Part shown: piece by piece, positions 54,753 to 63,186 of the stretch
Position numbering within the stretch: the first letter of the stretch is position 1
Layout: every line of letters begins with the position of its first letter
NCBI GenBank assembly: GCA_001915545.1
Contig: MNQS01000136.1
Span: forward strand, 1-64,000
Direction of reading: 5' to 3'
DNA: 64,000 bases
From: Bacteroides sp. 43_108
GTDB lineage: Bacteria > Bacteroidota > Bacteroidia > Bacteroidales > Bacteroidaceae
Made by a program: the position numbers and the translations under genes
Notes under the pieces: generated by a model
What the model was told of the DNA's origin: nothing
Databases searched by the model: none
What the model saw: only the letters and a program-made list of their open reading frames with translations

Positions 54753-55448
54753 TCAGATTGCTTTTGCACTAGCCATGCGTTCAGCTGTAGCAAGTTCTGC
54801 AGATTTGCTGTATGTGTATGATTCAGCAATTGCTCTTTCGCTGCTGCATACCTTGCATTCGTTGAATCTTGTAGTACGTTTTTCCCAGACTGTTATGCCA
54901 TTTCCGTATCTGTCCGTCATTTTTTCGTCATAGTGCATAACAATGGCGCCGTTTTTGATTTTTCCGTTTGTGAAGTGAAGCCTATAATGGTCTATGATTA
55001 TATCTTCTGAATCAATAAAAGTGATAGAATTGTTGTCTTCTATCTCTATTGAACCTTCGCTTGCAACATACGCTGAGCGTAATGATTCATCTGCTTTGTA
55101 GATTGTAAACTTGCCGTTGTGGCTCATCTTGAAAATAAGTTGGGTATTCTTTATGTTGCATACCCATGACTTCTTCATGATGTCCATGTCAAACAAAAGC
55201 TGTATAGATGTCAGCGAATTGTTGGCATATCTCTTTGCTTTTACAGATATACACAGCAAAGCACATATTGATGCAAATAATGCAACAACAGCTATGAATG
55301 CATATAATGAAAATGCAAAATAAGAAACTGTGGAAATGATTAACCCTGCAACACATGAAGATATTATCGCTTTTTTTGTGTTGCTGTGAAATTTTCTTTC
55401 AACTTTGATAGCGGCTCCTTCTGGCCGCGGTCGACTCGGAACGTCCAT
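54753..55448 (-). CDS. Membrane protein of unknown function (YcxB-like C-terminal part)
   Basis: 231 residues from the ATG at 55448. After a short basic N-terminus there are two adjacent membrane helices (AIISSCVAGLIISTVSYFAF… and FIAVVALFASICALLCISV, about residues 32-78). The rest is a mostly beta, charged domain of about 150 residues with IEIEDNNSITFIDSEDIIIDHYRLHF, reminiscent of YcxB-like domains. No function is evident. A promoter lies just upstream. Confidence 0.75.
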   Translation of the reverse strand: MDVPSRPRPEGAAIKVERKFHSNTKKAIISSCVAGLIISTVSYFAFSLYAFIAVVALFASICALLCISVKAKRYANNSLTSIQLLFDMDIMKKSWVCNIKNTQLIFKMSHNGKFTIYKADESLRSAYVASEGSIEIEDNNSITFIDSEDIIIDHYRLHFTNGKIKNGAIVMHYDEKMTDRYGNGITVWEKRTTRFNECKVCSSERAIAESYTYSKSAELATAERMASAKAI

Positions 55449-55475
55449 ATTTGTGTTTAAATAGTTTGTCTGGCG

Positions 55476-55483
55476 CAAAGATA
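55476..55483 (-). promoter_or_regulatory. Promoter (-7 box) of the unknown membrane protein gene
   Basis: Minus-strand TATCTTTG, a perfect -7 element, about 28 bp ahead of the ATG at 55448, favouring that start. No clear TTTG at -33. Confidence 0.4.
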
Positions 55484-55668
55484 ACAATATTATACTATGT
55501 GTATGTATATCTGTATGTATATTTTAATATATTTAACAAATTCACTCCCGAATACGTATAATTAATTCATAAGTTGTGAGATGTGTTTCTGATTTATGTG
55601 AATATGTTTTTCGAAATGGCAGTCTGAAGGCTTGTAATGAAGTTCCTGCATTTAAACTAGTTGGTTTT

Positions 55669-55701
55669 GTTGGTGTTTCTCAATAGTTTTAGATATCTTT
55701 G
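55669..55701 (+). promoter_or_regulatory. Promoter of mscL
   Basis: TTGG at 55670-55673, 20 bp spacing and a perfect TATCTTTG at 55694-55701. The leader would be about 68 nt. The rest of the gap 55484-55668 shows no gene. Confidence 0.5.
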
Positions 55702-55775
55702 CTATTGTAAGATGTTGTAGCAATGATTGTTGCTCGTGCATCTTGTATTTATGATCATATAAAATTATCAGTGTT

Positions 55776-56255
55776 ATGTTGAAAAATATTTTGAAAAAGG
55801 ATGTTGTGAAGGGAAAGGTGTTCTTCCAAGATTTCAAAACGTTCGCTATAAAAGGTAACATGATAGATATGGCTGTCGGTGTTATAATTGGTGGGGCTTT
55901 TGGTAAAGTTGTGTCGTCGTTGGTGAATGATATAATAATGCCTCCTTTGGGATACTTGATAGGGGGTGTTAATTTCAAGGATCTGAAGCTCGTTTTAAAG
56001 AATGCAGAAGTCAAAGATGGGGTTGAGACGGTAGCTGCCGTTTCTTTTAATTACGGAAGTTTCCTTCAGAACATATTTGACTTTTTAGTGATAGCATTTT
56101 CTGTTTTTGTGATGCTGAGAATTGCAAACAATCTTATGAAATCCAAAAAGGTAGTGCCGCCAGTGCCGGCTAAGCCTTCAAATGAAGAAATTCTTTTGAC
56201 GGAAATTAGAGACTTGCTTAAAGAAAAGTGTAAAAGTGCAGAAGCAGATAAGTGA
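55776..56255 (+). CDS. mscL: Large-conductance mechanosensitive channel
   Basis: 159 residues, somewhat longer than the usual ~136. The N-terminal FFQDFKTFAIKGNMIDMAVGVIIGGAFGKVVSSLV is the conserved amphipathic helix and pore TM1; TM2 follows at about residues 95-115. The C-terminal cytoplasmic helix includes NEEILLTEIRDLL. It opens under membrane tension to release solutes during osmotic downshock. Single gene with its own promoter and terminator. Confidence 0.96.
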   Translation: MLKNILKKDVVKGKVFFQDFKTFAIKGNMIDMAVGVIIGGAFGKVVSSLVNDIIMPPLGYLIGGVNFKDLKLVLKNAEVKDGVETVAAVSFNYGSFLQNIFDFLVIAFSVFVMLRIANNLMKSKKVVPPVPAKPSNEEILLTEIRDLLKEKCKSAEADK

Positions 56256-56267
56256 TCTTTATAAATG

Positions 56268-56330
56268 AAATACAGGCATTATGGTTTTGTTGTTTCATAT
56301 TCCATAATGCCTGTATTTATCTTTATTTTT
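56268..56330 (+). terminator. Terminator after mscL (possibly bidirectional)
   Basis: A 17-bp perfect stem AAATACAGGCATTATGG (56268-56284) with its complement at 56302-56318, then ATCTTTATTTTT. It is also placed to stop transcription from the converging ACT gene. Confidence 0.88.
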
Positions 56331-56340
56331 ATGACTTAAC

Positions 56341-56769
56341 CTAGACCATATTGTTTAGGTCTTTTTCTTCGATGTAGCTTAATTTTTTGCTTAGAATTAC
56401 ATTTCGGGTCTTTTCGCTGTCGTCTGTCTTGAAAACCAATATGCCTTTGCCTGCAAGGAGGAATGAGTATAGATAAGATATACCTATGCCTTCGTCAGAG
56501 AAGCTTCTTATAGCATCGGCCGCGCGTCCAGGTGTATTGTCGAGAGTTATTGCGAATACTTCTGAAACCTTAGCCGATATTCCTGCATTCTTTAGCGTTT
56601 CAAAGGCTCTTTCTGGTTCAGAACATATAATTCTGTATATCCCGTATTCTACAGTGTCAGAAATCGTTGATGCTATAAGCTGTATACCTGCCTCTTTGAA
56701 CAGTTCCAGCACTTGGAGCAATGTTCCTGATTTGTTTTCTACAAAAACAGATAATTGATGTATTGTCAT
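56341..56769 (-). CDS. ACT-domain protein, second copy
   Basis: 142 residues, two ACT-type folds (IHQLSVFVENKSGTLLQVLEL; then VSEVFAITLDNTPGRAAD at about residue 70). Same architecture as the protein at 7136, and again next to a phenylacetate-CoA ligase, 50 bp downstream of it. Presumably senses an amino acid for that ligase. Confidence 0.88.
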   Translation of the reverse strand: MTIHQLSVFVENKSGTLLQVLELFKEAGIQLIASTISDTVEYGIYRIICSEPERAFETLKNAGISAKVSEVFAITLDNTPGRAADAIRSFSDEGIGISYLYSFLLAGKGILVFKTDDSEKTRNVILSKKLSYIEEKDLNNMV

Positions 56770-56819
56770 ATTGTTTTTCCGTTATGTTTTGTCTTTAGAT
56801 TATTGATTTGCTTTCATTG

Positions 56820-58130
56820 TCAGATTAGCGTTTTTCGCAGATCTTTTACTCTGACTGCTTTGCCTTCTTGTTTAGGCAGACTGCCTTTAGGCACGAGTTT
56901 GACTTGCGGAGTAATGAGTATTTCATCTTTGAGTTGTCTTGTAATTTCGCGAGTCAGTTTCTGCATGTGTGCATAGTCATCGGTAAATTCGTTCAGTTCA
57001 ACTTCAACACTCATTTCATCGTTTGCTTCAAGATTGTATAGAGTGATGAGGTAGTCTGTGCCGAGTTCCTTGAATTGCAGGAGTACATTTTCTATCTGGA
57101 TTGGGAATATGTTTACACCCTTTAAGATGATCATGTCGTCGCTTCTTCCCTTCATACGGTCGAGACGCTTATGATGGCGTCCGCACGGACATTCACCTGG
57201 CAATATGCGTGTCAGATCTCGGGTCCTATACCTTAGTAGAGGCATTGCCTCACGATTTATAGTTGTCAGTACAAGTTCTCCTATTTCTCCGTCTGGTACT
57301 GGCTCAAGTGTTTCAGGGTCGACAATTTCTACTATGTAATAATCTTCCCATATATGTAGTCCGTTTTGTTCCGTGCACTCAAATGCAACTCCTGGACCAC
57401 ACATTTCAGACATTCCAAATGAATTGTATGCTTTGACGCCCAGCATTCGCTCAATGCGTTTGCGTTGCTCATCAGAGTGTGGTTCTGCCCCGATAATGAG
57501 TGTTTTAAGCTTTGTGTCCTTTTTAGGGTCAATACCCATTTCAACCATTACCTCGTACAGTCGGCTTGCATAACTTGGTATTGCATGCATGGCTGTTGTG
57601 CCGAAATCTGTTATGAATTTTATCTGACGTTTGGTGTTGCCTGCGGCAGCAGGTACGGTCAGCATCCCTAGATGTTCTGCACCATATTGGAAACCGAGTC
57701 CGCCTGTAAACATTCCGTATCCTGATGAATTCTGGAATACATCTGTTTTACGCAATCCTACCATATACAAGCATCTGGCAACTGCTTTTGCCCATTCGTC
57801 TAGGTCGCGTTGTGTGTGAAGTATTACAGTTGGTGTACCAGTAGTTCCGCTTGAAGAATGAAGTCTTACAACTTTTTCAAGTGGGACCGATGCCAAGCCA
57901 AAAGGATAATTGTCGCGAAGATCCTGTTTTGTAGTAAATGGGATTTTTTTTAGGTCTTCAAGTGATTGTATATCTTCAGGCTTCAAGCCGTTTTCTTCAA
58001 ACCGCTTTTTATAGAATTCTGAATGCATGCACTGATTGATTGTTTTCTTCAGTCTTGTCAGTTGCAGGCTTTCAATTTCTTGCCTGGACATTGTCTCGAA
58101 CTCTGGGTGCAGGTATTTGTCGTTTTCCAT
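56820..58130 (-). CDS. paaK: Phenylacetate-CoA ligase, second copy
   Basis: 436 residues from the ATG at 58130; the longer frame upstream is not conserved. AMP-binding SSGTTGTPTV, the motifs SFGMSEMCGPG, MPLLRYRTRDLT and GRSDDMI, and the C-terminal FPIQIENVL. Clearly homologous to the copy at 7571 but diverged, so not a recent duplication. Paired with its own ACT protein but without iorAB, it may serve a different acid or act under other conditions. Confidence 0.92.
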   Translation of the reverse strand: MENDKYLHPEFETMSRQEIESLQLTRLKKTINQCMHSEFYKKRFEENGLKPEDIQSLEDLKKIPFTTKQDLRDNYPFGLASVPLEKVVRLHSSSGTTGTPTVILHTQRDLDEWAKAVARCLYMVGLRKTDVFQNSSGYGMFTGGLGFQYGAEHLGMLTVPAAAGNTKRQIKFITDFGTTAMHAIPSYASRLYEVMVEMGIDPKKDTKLKTLIIGAEPHSDEQRKRIERMLGVKAYNSFGMSEMCGPGVAFECTEQNGLHIWEDYYIVEIVDPETLEPVPDGEIGELVLTTINREAMPLLRYRTRDLTRILPGECPCGRHHKRLDRMKGRSDDMIILKGVNIFPIQIENVLLQFKELGTDYLITLYNLEANDEMSVEVELNEFTDDYAHMQKLTREITRQLKDEILITPQVKLVPKGSLPKQEGKAVRVKDLRKTLI

Positions 58131-58447
58131 GTTTTTCCTTTCTGAGAATTGCTTGATGATTATATGTTTTTGTTTTTTAAGGCTTATGTTTCGACTTTTT
58201 GCTCTCTGACATTTTGATGTCGCGATCAGAAGCTTTGTGCTTATCTGTTCGCAAGATTCGCAAAAAAATATCATATATACAAATTTTCGCTTTAAAATAT
58301 GTCGTTTGTGTATTGAATAAACCTTCGAATTGTAGCTTTAGCGGGTAAAAATGCAACAAGTCGAAATATTTCACCTTGAAATTTGTTTAAAATGTTGTTG
58401 TACTCTGATTTTATCGGGAAAAAATTCAGAAAATAGAAAATTAATAC
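58131..58447. other. AT-rich gap between paaK2 and the small outer-membrane gene
   Basis: No gene is supported. A weak hairpin (CAGAAGC…GCTTATCTG, about 58223-58245) and an AT-rich stretch are seen; it should hold the paaK2 promoter, but no clear element was found. Confidence 0.4.
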
Positions 58448-58455
58448 TAATTTTG
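58448..58455 (+). promoter_or_regulatory. Possible promoter of the small outer-membrane protein
   Basis: TAATTTTG matches the -7 consensus, about 38 bp ahead of the ATG at 58494. No TTTG at -33. Confidence 0.35.
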
Positions 58456-58493
58456 GAAAACATAAATCATAACATGAACTAAAGAAATACGCT

Positions 58494-58976
58494 ATGAAGA
58501 AGACATTATTGACTGCGTTGTTGGGGTTGACATCGCTTTGTGCAGGAGCGCAAAGTTCTCCTCATGCGCTTGGTGTTCATTTTGGAGCATCTACTTTGGA
58601 TATAGAATATCAGTATCATTTCAGTCAGAAGAATTTCCTCGATGTTACAGCTGGTATATTTGATTTGGATGATGGTTTTGTAGCACAAGGAATCTACAAT
58701 TGGAATATAAAAGAATGGAATTGGACTCCAAGCTTCGGCGTTTGGAAATTCTGGGGCGGTGTAGGAGGTGGTCTCGGTTATTATGATCACCATAATCATA
58801 ATGGAATGCTGCTTGGTCCTGTAGGAACGATTGGATTCGGTTTCACGCTGCGAGATGTTCCTTTGACTGTAGGTATTGATTACAGACCGTGGGTAGCTTT
58901 TGTAATAGGTGACGATTTTGATATCGTTGATAAAGGATTCAGAAACTTAGGTCTTACGCTTACTTACAGATTCTGA
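58494..58976 (+). CDS. Small outer-membrane beta-barrel protein
   Basis: 160 residues with a signal peptide (KKTLLTALLGLTSLCAGAQ). The mature part alternates hydrophobic and polar residues (LDIEYQYHFSQKNFLDVTAGIF… and TIGFGFTLRDVPLTVGIDYRPW), ending in YRF, a typical C-terminal Phe outer-membrane sorting end. It is probably an 8-strand barrel. Function unknown. Own promoter and terminator. Confidence 0.82.
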   Translation: MKKTLLTALLGLTSLCAGAQSSPHALGVHFGASTLDIEYQYHFSQKNFLDVTAGIFDLDDGFVAQGIYNWNIKEWNWTPSFGVWKFWGGVGGGLGYYDHHNHNGMLLGPVGTIGFGFTLRDVPLTVGIDYRPWVAFVIGDDFDIVDKGFRNLGLTLTYRF

Positions 58977-59020
58977 TATAGTTTATAAGGAATTTATTTC
59001 GTAAATGTAGTATAACGTTT

Positions 59021-59070
59021 ATAGCGGAACAGGATGTGCAGACATTAGACATTCAGTTCCGCTATTTTTA
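59021..59070 (+). terminator. Terminator after the small outer-membrane protein gene
   Basis: Stem AGCGGAAC (59023-59030) with GTTCCGCT (59056-59063), then ATTTTTA. Confidence 0.7.
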
Positions 59071-59097
59071 TGTGCAATTTAAAATTTTGATTGTTTA

Positions 59098-59997
59098 TTA
59101 TGATATTACTTGTCTGAAGACTGTTGGTGTATATCCTGTAGCTTTTTTGAATATCCTTGTGAAATGTTGCGGATATTGGAATCCTAGCGCGTAGGCAATT
59201 TCACTTATGCTTTTGCCTGATCCAAGCATCCATTCTTTGGCTACACTTACCAGCTTGTTTTGAATGTATTCTTGAGGTGTACGACCGGTCTCTTTTTTTA
59301 CAAGATCTCCAAAATAGTTAGGTGATAGATTTACTCCTTCTGCAAAATATTTTACGGTAGGCAGTCCGAGCTTTTGAGGTTTCTCGTCTGTGAAATAAGA
59401 GTCCAGCAGATCTTCAAATCTTATCAGTATATCCTTGTCTGCTTCAGAGCGTGTTTCGAACTGTCTTTCGTAGAAACGCATGCAGTAGTCCAGCAGTAGC
59501 CTTATGTTCATGCATATAATGTTTCTGCTGTGGCGGTCTGCAGGTCTATGCACTTCCGCATCAATTTTACTTAGGCAATCCCTGAAAATGTTTTTTTCTT
59601 CTTCGCTCAGATGGAGCGCTTCGTTTGAAGAATACGAAAAGAACGAGTAGTGTCGTATATCCTTGCCGAGTGAAGTGCCTCTTATCAGGTCTGGATGGAA
59701 TATGAGGCCCAAGGCTGATGGACGTACGTTTGGGTTTGGGATTACTTCAACCACTTGCCCTGGTGCGAAGCTTGTGACAGTGCCTTCCTGATAGTCGTAG
59801 GTCTGTCTGCCGTAACGTAGGTCTCCGCATTTTGTCTGTTTCAGGTATATGGCATATACCCCATAGTTGAGCGAGATGTGTTCTGGCGTTATTGTTGACT
59901 TCGACAAATCTGCCACTGATACCAGCGGATGAAATGTTTCTAGTCCGTACATGTTGTTATATTGCTCAACAGATTCTATTTTTATGACGTTTTCCAT
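59098..59997 (-). CDS. AraC-family transcriptional regulator
   Basis: 299 residues from the ATG at 59997, with a -7 box just upstream. The first ~200 residues are a cupin-like domain (PNVRPSALGLIFHPDLIRGT). The C-terminal DNA-binding part has SPNYFGDLVKKETGRTP and the signature ISEIAYALGFQYPQHFTRIFKKATGYTP. Divergent from the flavodoxin gene 227 bp away, which it probably regulates. Confidence 0.93.
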   Translation of the reverse strand: MENVIKIESVEQYNNMYGLETFHPLVSVADLSKSTITPEHISLNYGVYAIYLKQTKCGDLRYGRQTYDYQEGTVTSFAPGQVVEVIPNPNVRPSALGLIFHPDLIRGTSLGKDIRHYSFFSYSSNEALHLSEEEKNIFRDCLSKIDAEVHRPADRHSRNIICMNIRLLLDYCMRFYERQFETRSEADKDILIRFEDLLDSYFTDEKPQKLGLPTVKYFAEGVNLSPNYFGDLVKKETGRTPQEYIQNKLVSVAKEWMLGSGKSISEIAYALGFQYPQHFTRIFKKATGYTPTVFRQVIS

Positions 59998-60024
59998 AAT
60001 CAGCCTGTATTTTCGCTTTGTCTG

Positions 60025-60032
60025 CAAATTTA
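60025..60032 (-). promoter_or_regulatory. Promoter (-7 box) of the AraC regulator
   Basis: Minus-strand TAAATTTG, about 28 bp ahead of the ATG at 59997. No good -33. Confidence 0.4.
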
Positions 60033-60187
60033 GTATTAATTTGTAGAAATTCCTGATTTTATAATCTGGAGATTATTGCGGGGATTCATTTCGTATGCAA
60101 TAAGCAAGATGTACATTGGCATACTTTTTCTGTAAAACTGGTCGTTTTATCAGTAAGATGTTTATGGATATGAAAGTTGTTTGTATG

Positions 60188-60195
60188 TATATTTG
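60188..60195 (+). promoter_or_regulatory. Promoter (-7 box) of the flavodoxin gene
   Basis: TATATTTG, a perfect -7 element, gives a start point about 22 nt before the ATG at 60224. This supports that start over the longer frame. TTTA lies at about the -35 distance. Confidence 0.45.
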
Positions 60196-60223
60196 CAATA
60201 TGAAAATCTATAAATTGAATGTT

Positions 60224-60769
60224 ATGAAAAAAGTTTTGATTTTATCGTCTAGTCCGCGGGCACACAGCAATTCTGACGCTCTCAGCAATGAATTTATGCG
60301 TGGTGTTGCGGATGCAGGATTGCATGTAGAGAAGATTTCCTTAAGAGATAAGAAAGTGCATCCGTGTATAGGATGTGACATTTGTAGTTCTACAGACCGT
60401 CCATGCCCGCAAAAGGATGATGCATCATACATTGTCAAGGCCATGATTGAGTCTGATGTGATAGTTATGGCCACTCCCGTATATTTTTATTCAATGTCGG
60501 CTCAGATGAAAGCTTTGATTGACCGATGCTGTGGCTTATACGGTAAAATGAATGATAAGGTGTTTTATTTCATTGCTTCAGCTGCAGAAGACGATCCTCA
60601 TATTATGGATCGTGTGGTGGACAGCTTCAGAGGTTTTCTTGATTGTCTGGATAATCCTGGTGTTGCCGGTACAGTATTTTGTGGTGGAGTATGGCATGCT
60701 GGCGAAATTGCCGGAAGACCGGAACTTCAAAAGGCGTATGAAATGGGACGCAGTGTTGCCGGCAGATAA
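60224..60769 (+). CDS. Flavodoxin-family / NADPH-dependent FMN reductase-like protein
   Basis: 181 residues from ATG 60224. The N-terminal FMN-phosphate loop is SSSPRAHSNSD. Then comes a cysteine cluster CIGCDICSSTDRPCPQKDD (about residues 45-65), seen in iron-sulfur flavoproteins, and ATPVYFYSMSAQMKALIDR. It probably transfers electrons with FMN and perhaps a metal cluster. The following acetyltransferase starts 45 bp later. Confidence 0.88.
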   Translation: MKKVLILSSSPRAHSNSDALSNEFMRGVADAGLHVEKISLRDKKVHPCIGCDICSSTDRPCPQKDDASYIVKAMIESDVIVMATPVYFYSMSAQMKALIDRCCGLYGKMNDKVFYFIASAAEDDPHIMDRVVDSFRGFLDCLDNPGVAGTVFCGGVWHAGEIAGRPELQKAYEMGRSVAGR

Positions 60770-60814
60770 TTTTGTGATTTTAAAAAGATTGTTTATAAGT
60801 ATAAATCGTCGGAT

Positions 60815-61381
60815 ATGACAATTGAAGAGTTTAGAGAGTATGTATTTCAGCGCAAGACGTTGGAAGGGGATGAAATAATGGAGTTTATGAATGTGATGAA
60901 TGATGAAGCACGTAAATTGACTTCCGAACTCAATTCTTCTTACCATACTCAGGATGAAATACGCGAGATTTTTGCTCGTCTGACAGCAAGGCCTCTGGAA
61001 CCGACTTTAAGGATTTTTCCTCCATTTTATACTGATTTCGGAAAGAATATTACTGTCGGGAAGAATGTATTCATAAATGCATGCTGTAATTTTCAAGATC
61101 ATGGCGGAGTGAGCCTTGGCGACGGATGTTTGATAGGACACAATGTTGTATTTGCAACACTCAATCATGACTTGGCTCCAGAGAAACGTTCTTCAATGAT
61201 TCCTGCACCTATAACTGTTGGTAGGAATGTATGGGTCGGTTCTAATTCCACAATTCTTTCGGGTGTGACCATAGGAGACAATGCCGTCATAGCTGCTGGT
61301 GCAGTAGTGACAAAAGATGTAGAGGCGAATACTGTAGTTGGCGGGGTTCCTGCCAAGTTTATCAAACGCATTGAAGTTTGA
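60815..61381 (+). CDS. Hexapeptide-repeat acetyltransferase (maltose/NodL type)
   Basis: 188 residues. The N-terminal domain (TIEEFREYVFQRKT) is followed by left-handed beta-helix repeats with hexapeptide pattern: ITVGKNVFIN, VSLGDGCLIGHNV, ITVGRNVWVGSNSTILSGVTIGDNAVIAAGAVV. The active-site His is in ATLNHDL. Acetylates a sugar or related hydroxyl. Probably in an operon with the flavodoxin. Confidence 0.9.
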   Translation: MTIEEFREYVFQRKTLEGDEIMEFMNVMNDEARKLTSELNSSYHTQDEIREIFARLTARPLEPTLRIFPPFYTDFGKNITVGKNVFINACCNFQDHGGVSLGDGCLIGHNVVFATLNHDLAPEKRSSMIPAPITVGRNVWVGSNSTILSGVTIGDNAVIAAGAVVTKDVEANTVVGGVPAKFIKRIEV

Positions 61382-61407
61382 TGCGTATATTTTTGATTTG
61401 TAATAAT

Positions 61408-61455
61408 ACCGGGGAATCGGCAAACAGAATTGTTTTGTCGATTCCCCGGTCCGTT
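61408..61455 (+). terminator. Hairpin after the acetyltransferase gene
   Basis: Stem ACCGGGGAATCG (61408-61419) with CGATTCCCCGGT (61439-61450). The tail is not a T-run on the plus strand, so a rho-independent terminator is probable but not certain. Confidence 0.6.
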
Positions 61456-61513
61456 TAAAAAGAGTGGGTGTGTATGTTTTCCTAAAACAAAGTGTTTATT
61501 GTTCCTCTGGTTT

Positions 61514-62758
61514 TTATTTCTTGGTTCCGGCCGCTTTCAGGTACCATGTATCATCAACTGCTTCCAGCCAAGTATTCTTGTTTGTCTGAGGATTGCATTC
61601 AATTGCCAGATGCGAGAACCAGCTGTCGGGGGTTGCACCGTGCCAGTGCTCAACGTTTGGTACTATTTCAACAATGTCGCCAGGCAAGAGCAAACGTGCT
61701 TCTTTGCCTCTTTCCTGATACAAACCTTTACCACCTACTGCAATTAATATTTGTCCGCCAGTGTGGCTGTGCCAGTTGTTGCGGCATCCGGGTTCGAAGG
61801 TTACATTGTAGATCGGGCAATTGAGTGATTTTTCTTTGGTCAACTGAGCAAGGTATGATTGCCCGATGAAGAATCTCGAGTTGACCGGAGGATTCGGACC
61901 GCCAACAGGAAATGCGCTCAGGTTTTCAGGTATACTGTCTGTGATGGTTTTTGTATTGTTGCTTTCAGGTGCAACTTCATTAAGGCATGCGATTGCATTT
62001 AACGTTTTGGGATAACCTATGAGCGGGAGCAGTCGCGTGGTTGCCTCTAACAGATATTCTTTGTCGTTGCCTACATTCAGATTGCCTGCAATGTGACCTT
62101 TTACTTGAGGTTCACATCCGCCGAGCGATATGAGTATTGCATATGTTATAGCTTCACGTGTCTTTATGTCTAGTCCTGTGCGTGTGTAATAGTCTCCGAA
62201 ACAATTTGCAGACAAATAGTCCTGAATGTGCTTTTGGTTGTCAGGAGCGGTGGCGCGCATCTTGTCAATCTGTTCGCCGAAAATAGACTTTTGCGTTTCA
62301 AGTCCTTTGCTGAATCTTGTTTCTGTTGTAGTTGTGGATTGCTCTTCTAAAGGTAATTCAACACCTTTAGATTCCAGAAATTCATTTGTGCTGGTTATAA
62401 AGTCAAGAGTTTTGCCCATACCGGCGTAAGGTACTGCATGGTAGAGCACTTCTTTGATTTCGACAGGAGTTACACCGTTTTTCCAAGCCGATTCCAACAT
62501 CTCATTATACATCGTGTGCGACTGCAGTGCTATGCACGACGCCATAGCCAGCATCGAGCTTGTTTTGGCGTCGATTTTGTTTCCATACTGCAGTGCTTCA
62601 TCAAAAGCGAAATTCCGAAGTGTTTCTTCAAGCTCCGGATCCTTTTTAAGCAGTTCCTTATTCATATCCATATTGTTTTGTGCATTGCTTTGTTCGTTTA
62701 GTCCTGGTGCTGAAAATATCAGCGATGCTGTAAGGCAGGACAGCATGAAATGTTTCAT
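61514..62758 (-). CDS. Carboxymuconolactone decarboxylase (two domains) - cupin fusion, secreted
   Basis: 414 residues from the ATG at 62758, with a signal peptide (KHFMLSCLTASLIFSAPG). Two CMD (AhpD-like) domains: the first (about 30-130) with ALQSHTMYNEMLESAWKNGVTPVEIKEVLYHAVPYAG, the second (about 150-255) with TREAITYAILISLGGCEPQVKGHIAGNLNVG. The last ~110 residues are a cupin (CRNNWHSHTGGQILIAVGGKGLYQE with metal His/His/Gln). CMD folds often have a Cys-Cys or Cys/His relay; the second Cys is replaced in places. Function is unclear; possible roles are peroxide reduction or aromatic-ring chemistry. Confidence 0.85.
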   Translation of the reverse strand: MKHFMLSCLTASLIFSAPGLNEQSNAQNNMDMNKELLKKDPELEETLRNFAFDEALQYGNKIDAKTSSMLAMASCIALQSHTMYNEMLESAWKNGVTPVEIKEVLYHAVPYAGMGKTLDFITSTNEFLESKGVELPLEEQSTTTTETRFSKGLETQKSIFGEQIDKMRATAPDNQKHIQDYLSANCFGDYYTRTGLDIKTREAITYAILISLGGCEPQVKGHIAGNLNVGNDKEYLLEATTRLLPLIGYPKTLNAIACLNEVAPESNNTKTITDSIPENLSAFPVGGPNPPVNSRFFIGQSYLAQLTKEKSLNCPIYNVTFEPGCRNNWHSHTGGQILIAVGGKGLYQERGKEARLLLPGDIVEIVPNVEHWHGATPDSWFSHLAIECNPQTNKNTWLEAVDDTWYLKAAGTKK

Positions 62759-63186
62759 ATTTATCGATTTTCTTGATGGTTGTAAGTAGTTGTTTCTGAA
62801 GTGTGGCAACAGTATTTTATTGCTGACTACATGTTCGGCCGTTGTGTGCGTAGGGTATAATTGTCAAATCCCGGGTCTATCACGGCTTGTTGCAAAATAA
62901 GTGTATTTTCTCTGTATGGTAGTAATAGATTTTACTGATTGAACAACCATTATTACTGATATCGTTATTCACTCTAGCTGTAATTATGGTATTTCATAAT
63001 TGTGTGGTTTTGTTTGTCTATTTTCGACTTTTTAATTCAATACAGATGGCTAATAGAATAATATACGTATTTTTGCATATATATTTGGTTTATTGGCAAG
63101 CAATAGGTAATGATTGCATATTTTTTTGATGCTGATGTCCAAGGTCTGTCTATACTATACACAACTCAAACTTATTATAAAATTAC
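62759..63186. other. Intergenic region of about 430 bp between two divergent genes
   Basis: No gene is supported. It should contain divergent promoters; the clearest feature is a TTATTTTG-like sequence on the minus strand near 62895 and AT-rich runs. No repeats or RNA structure were recognised. Confidence 0.4.
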
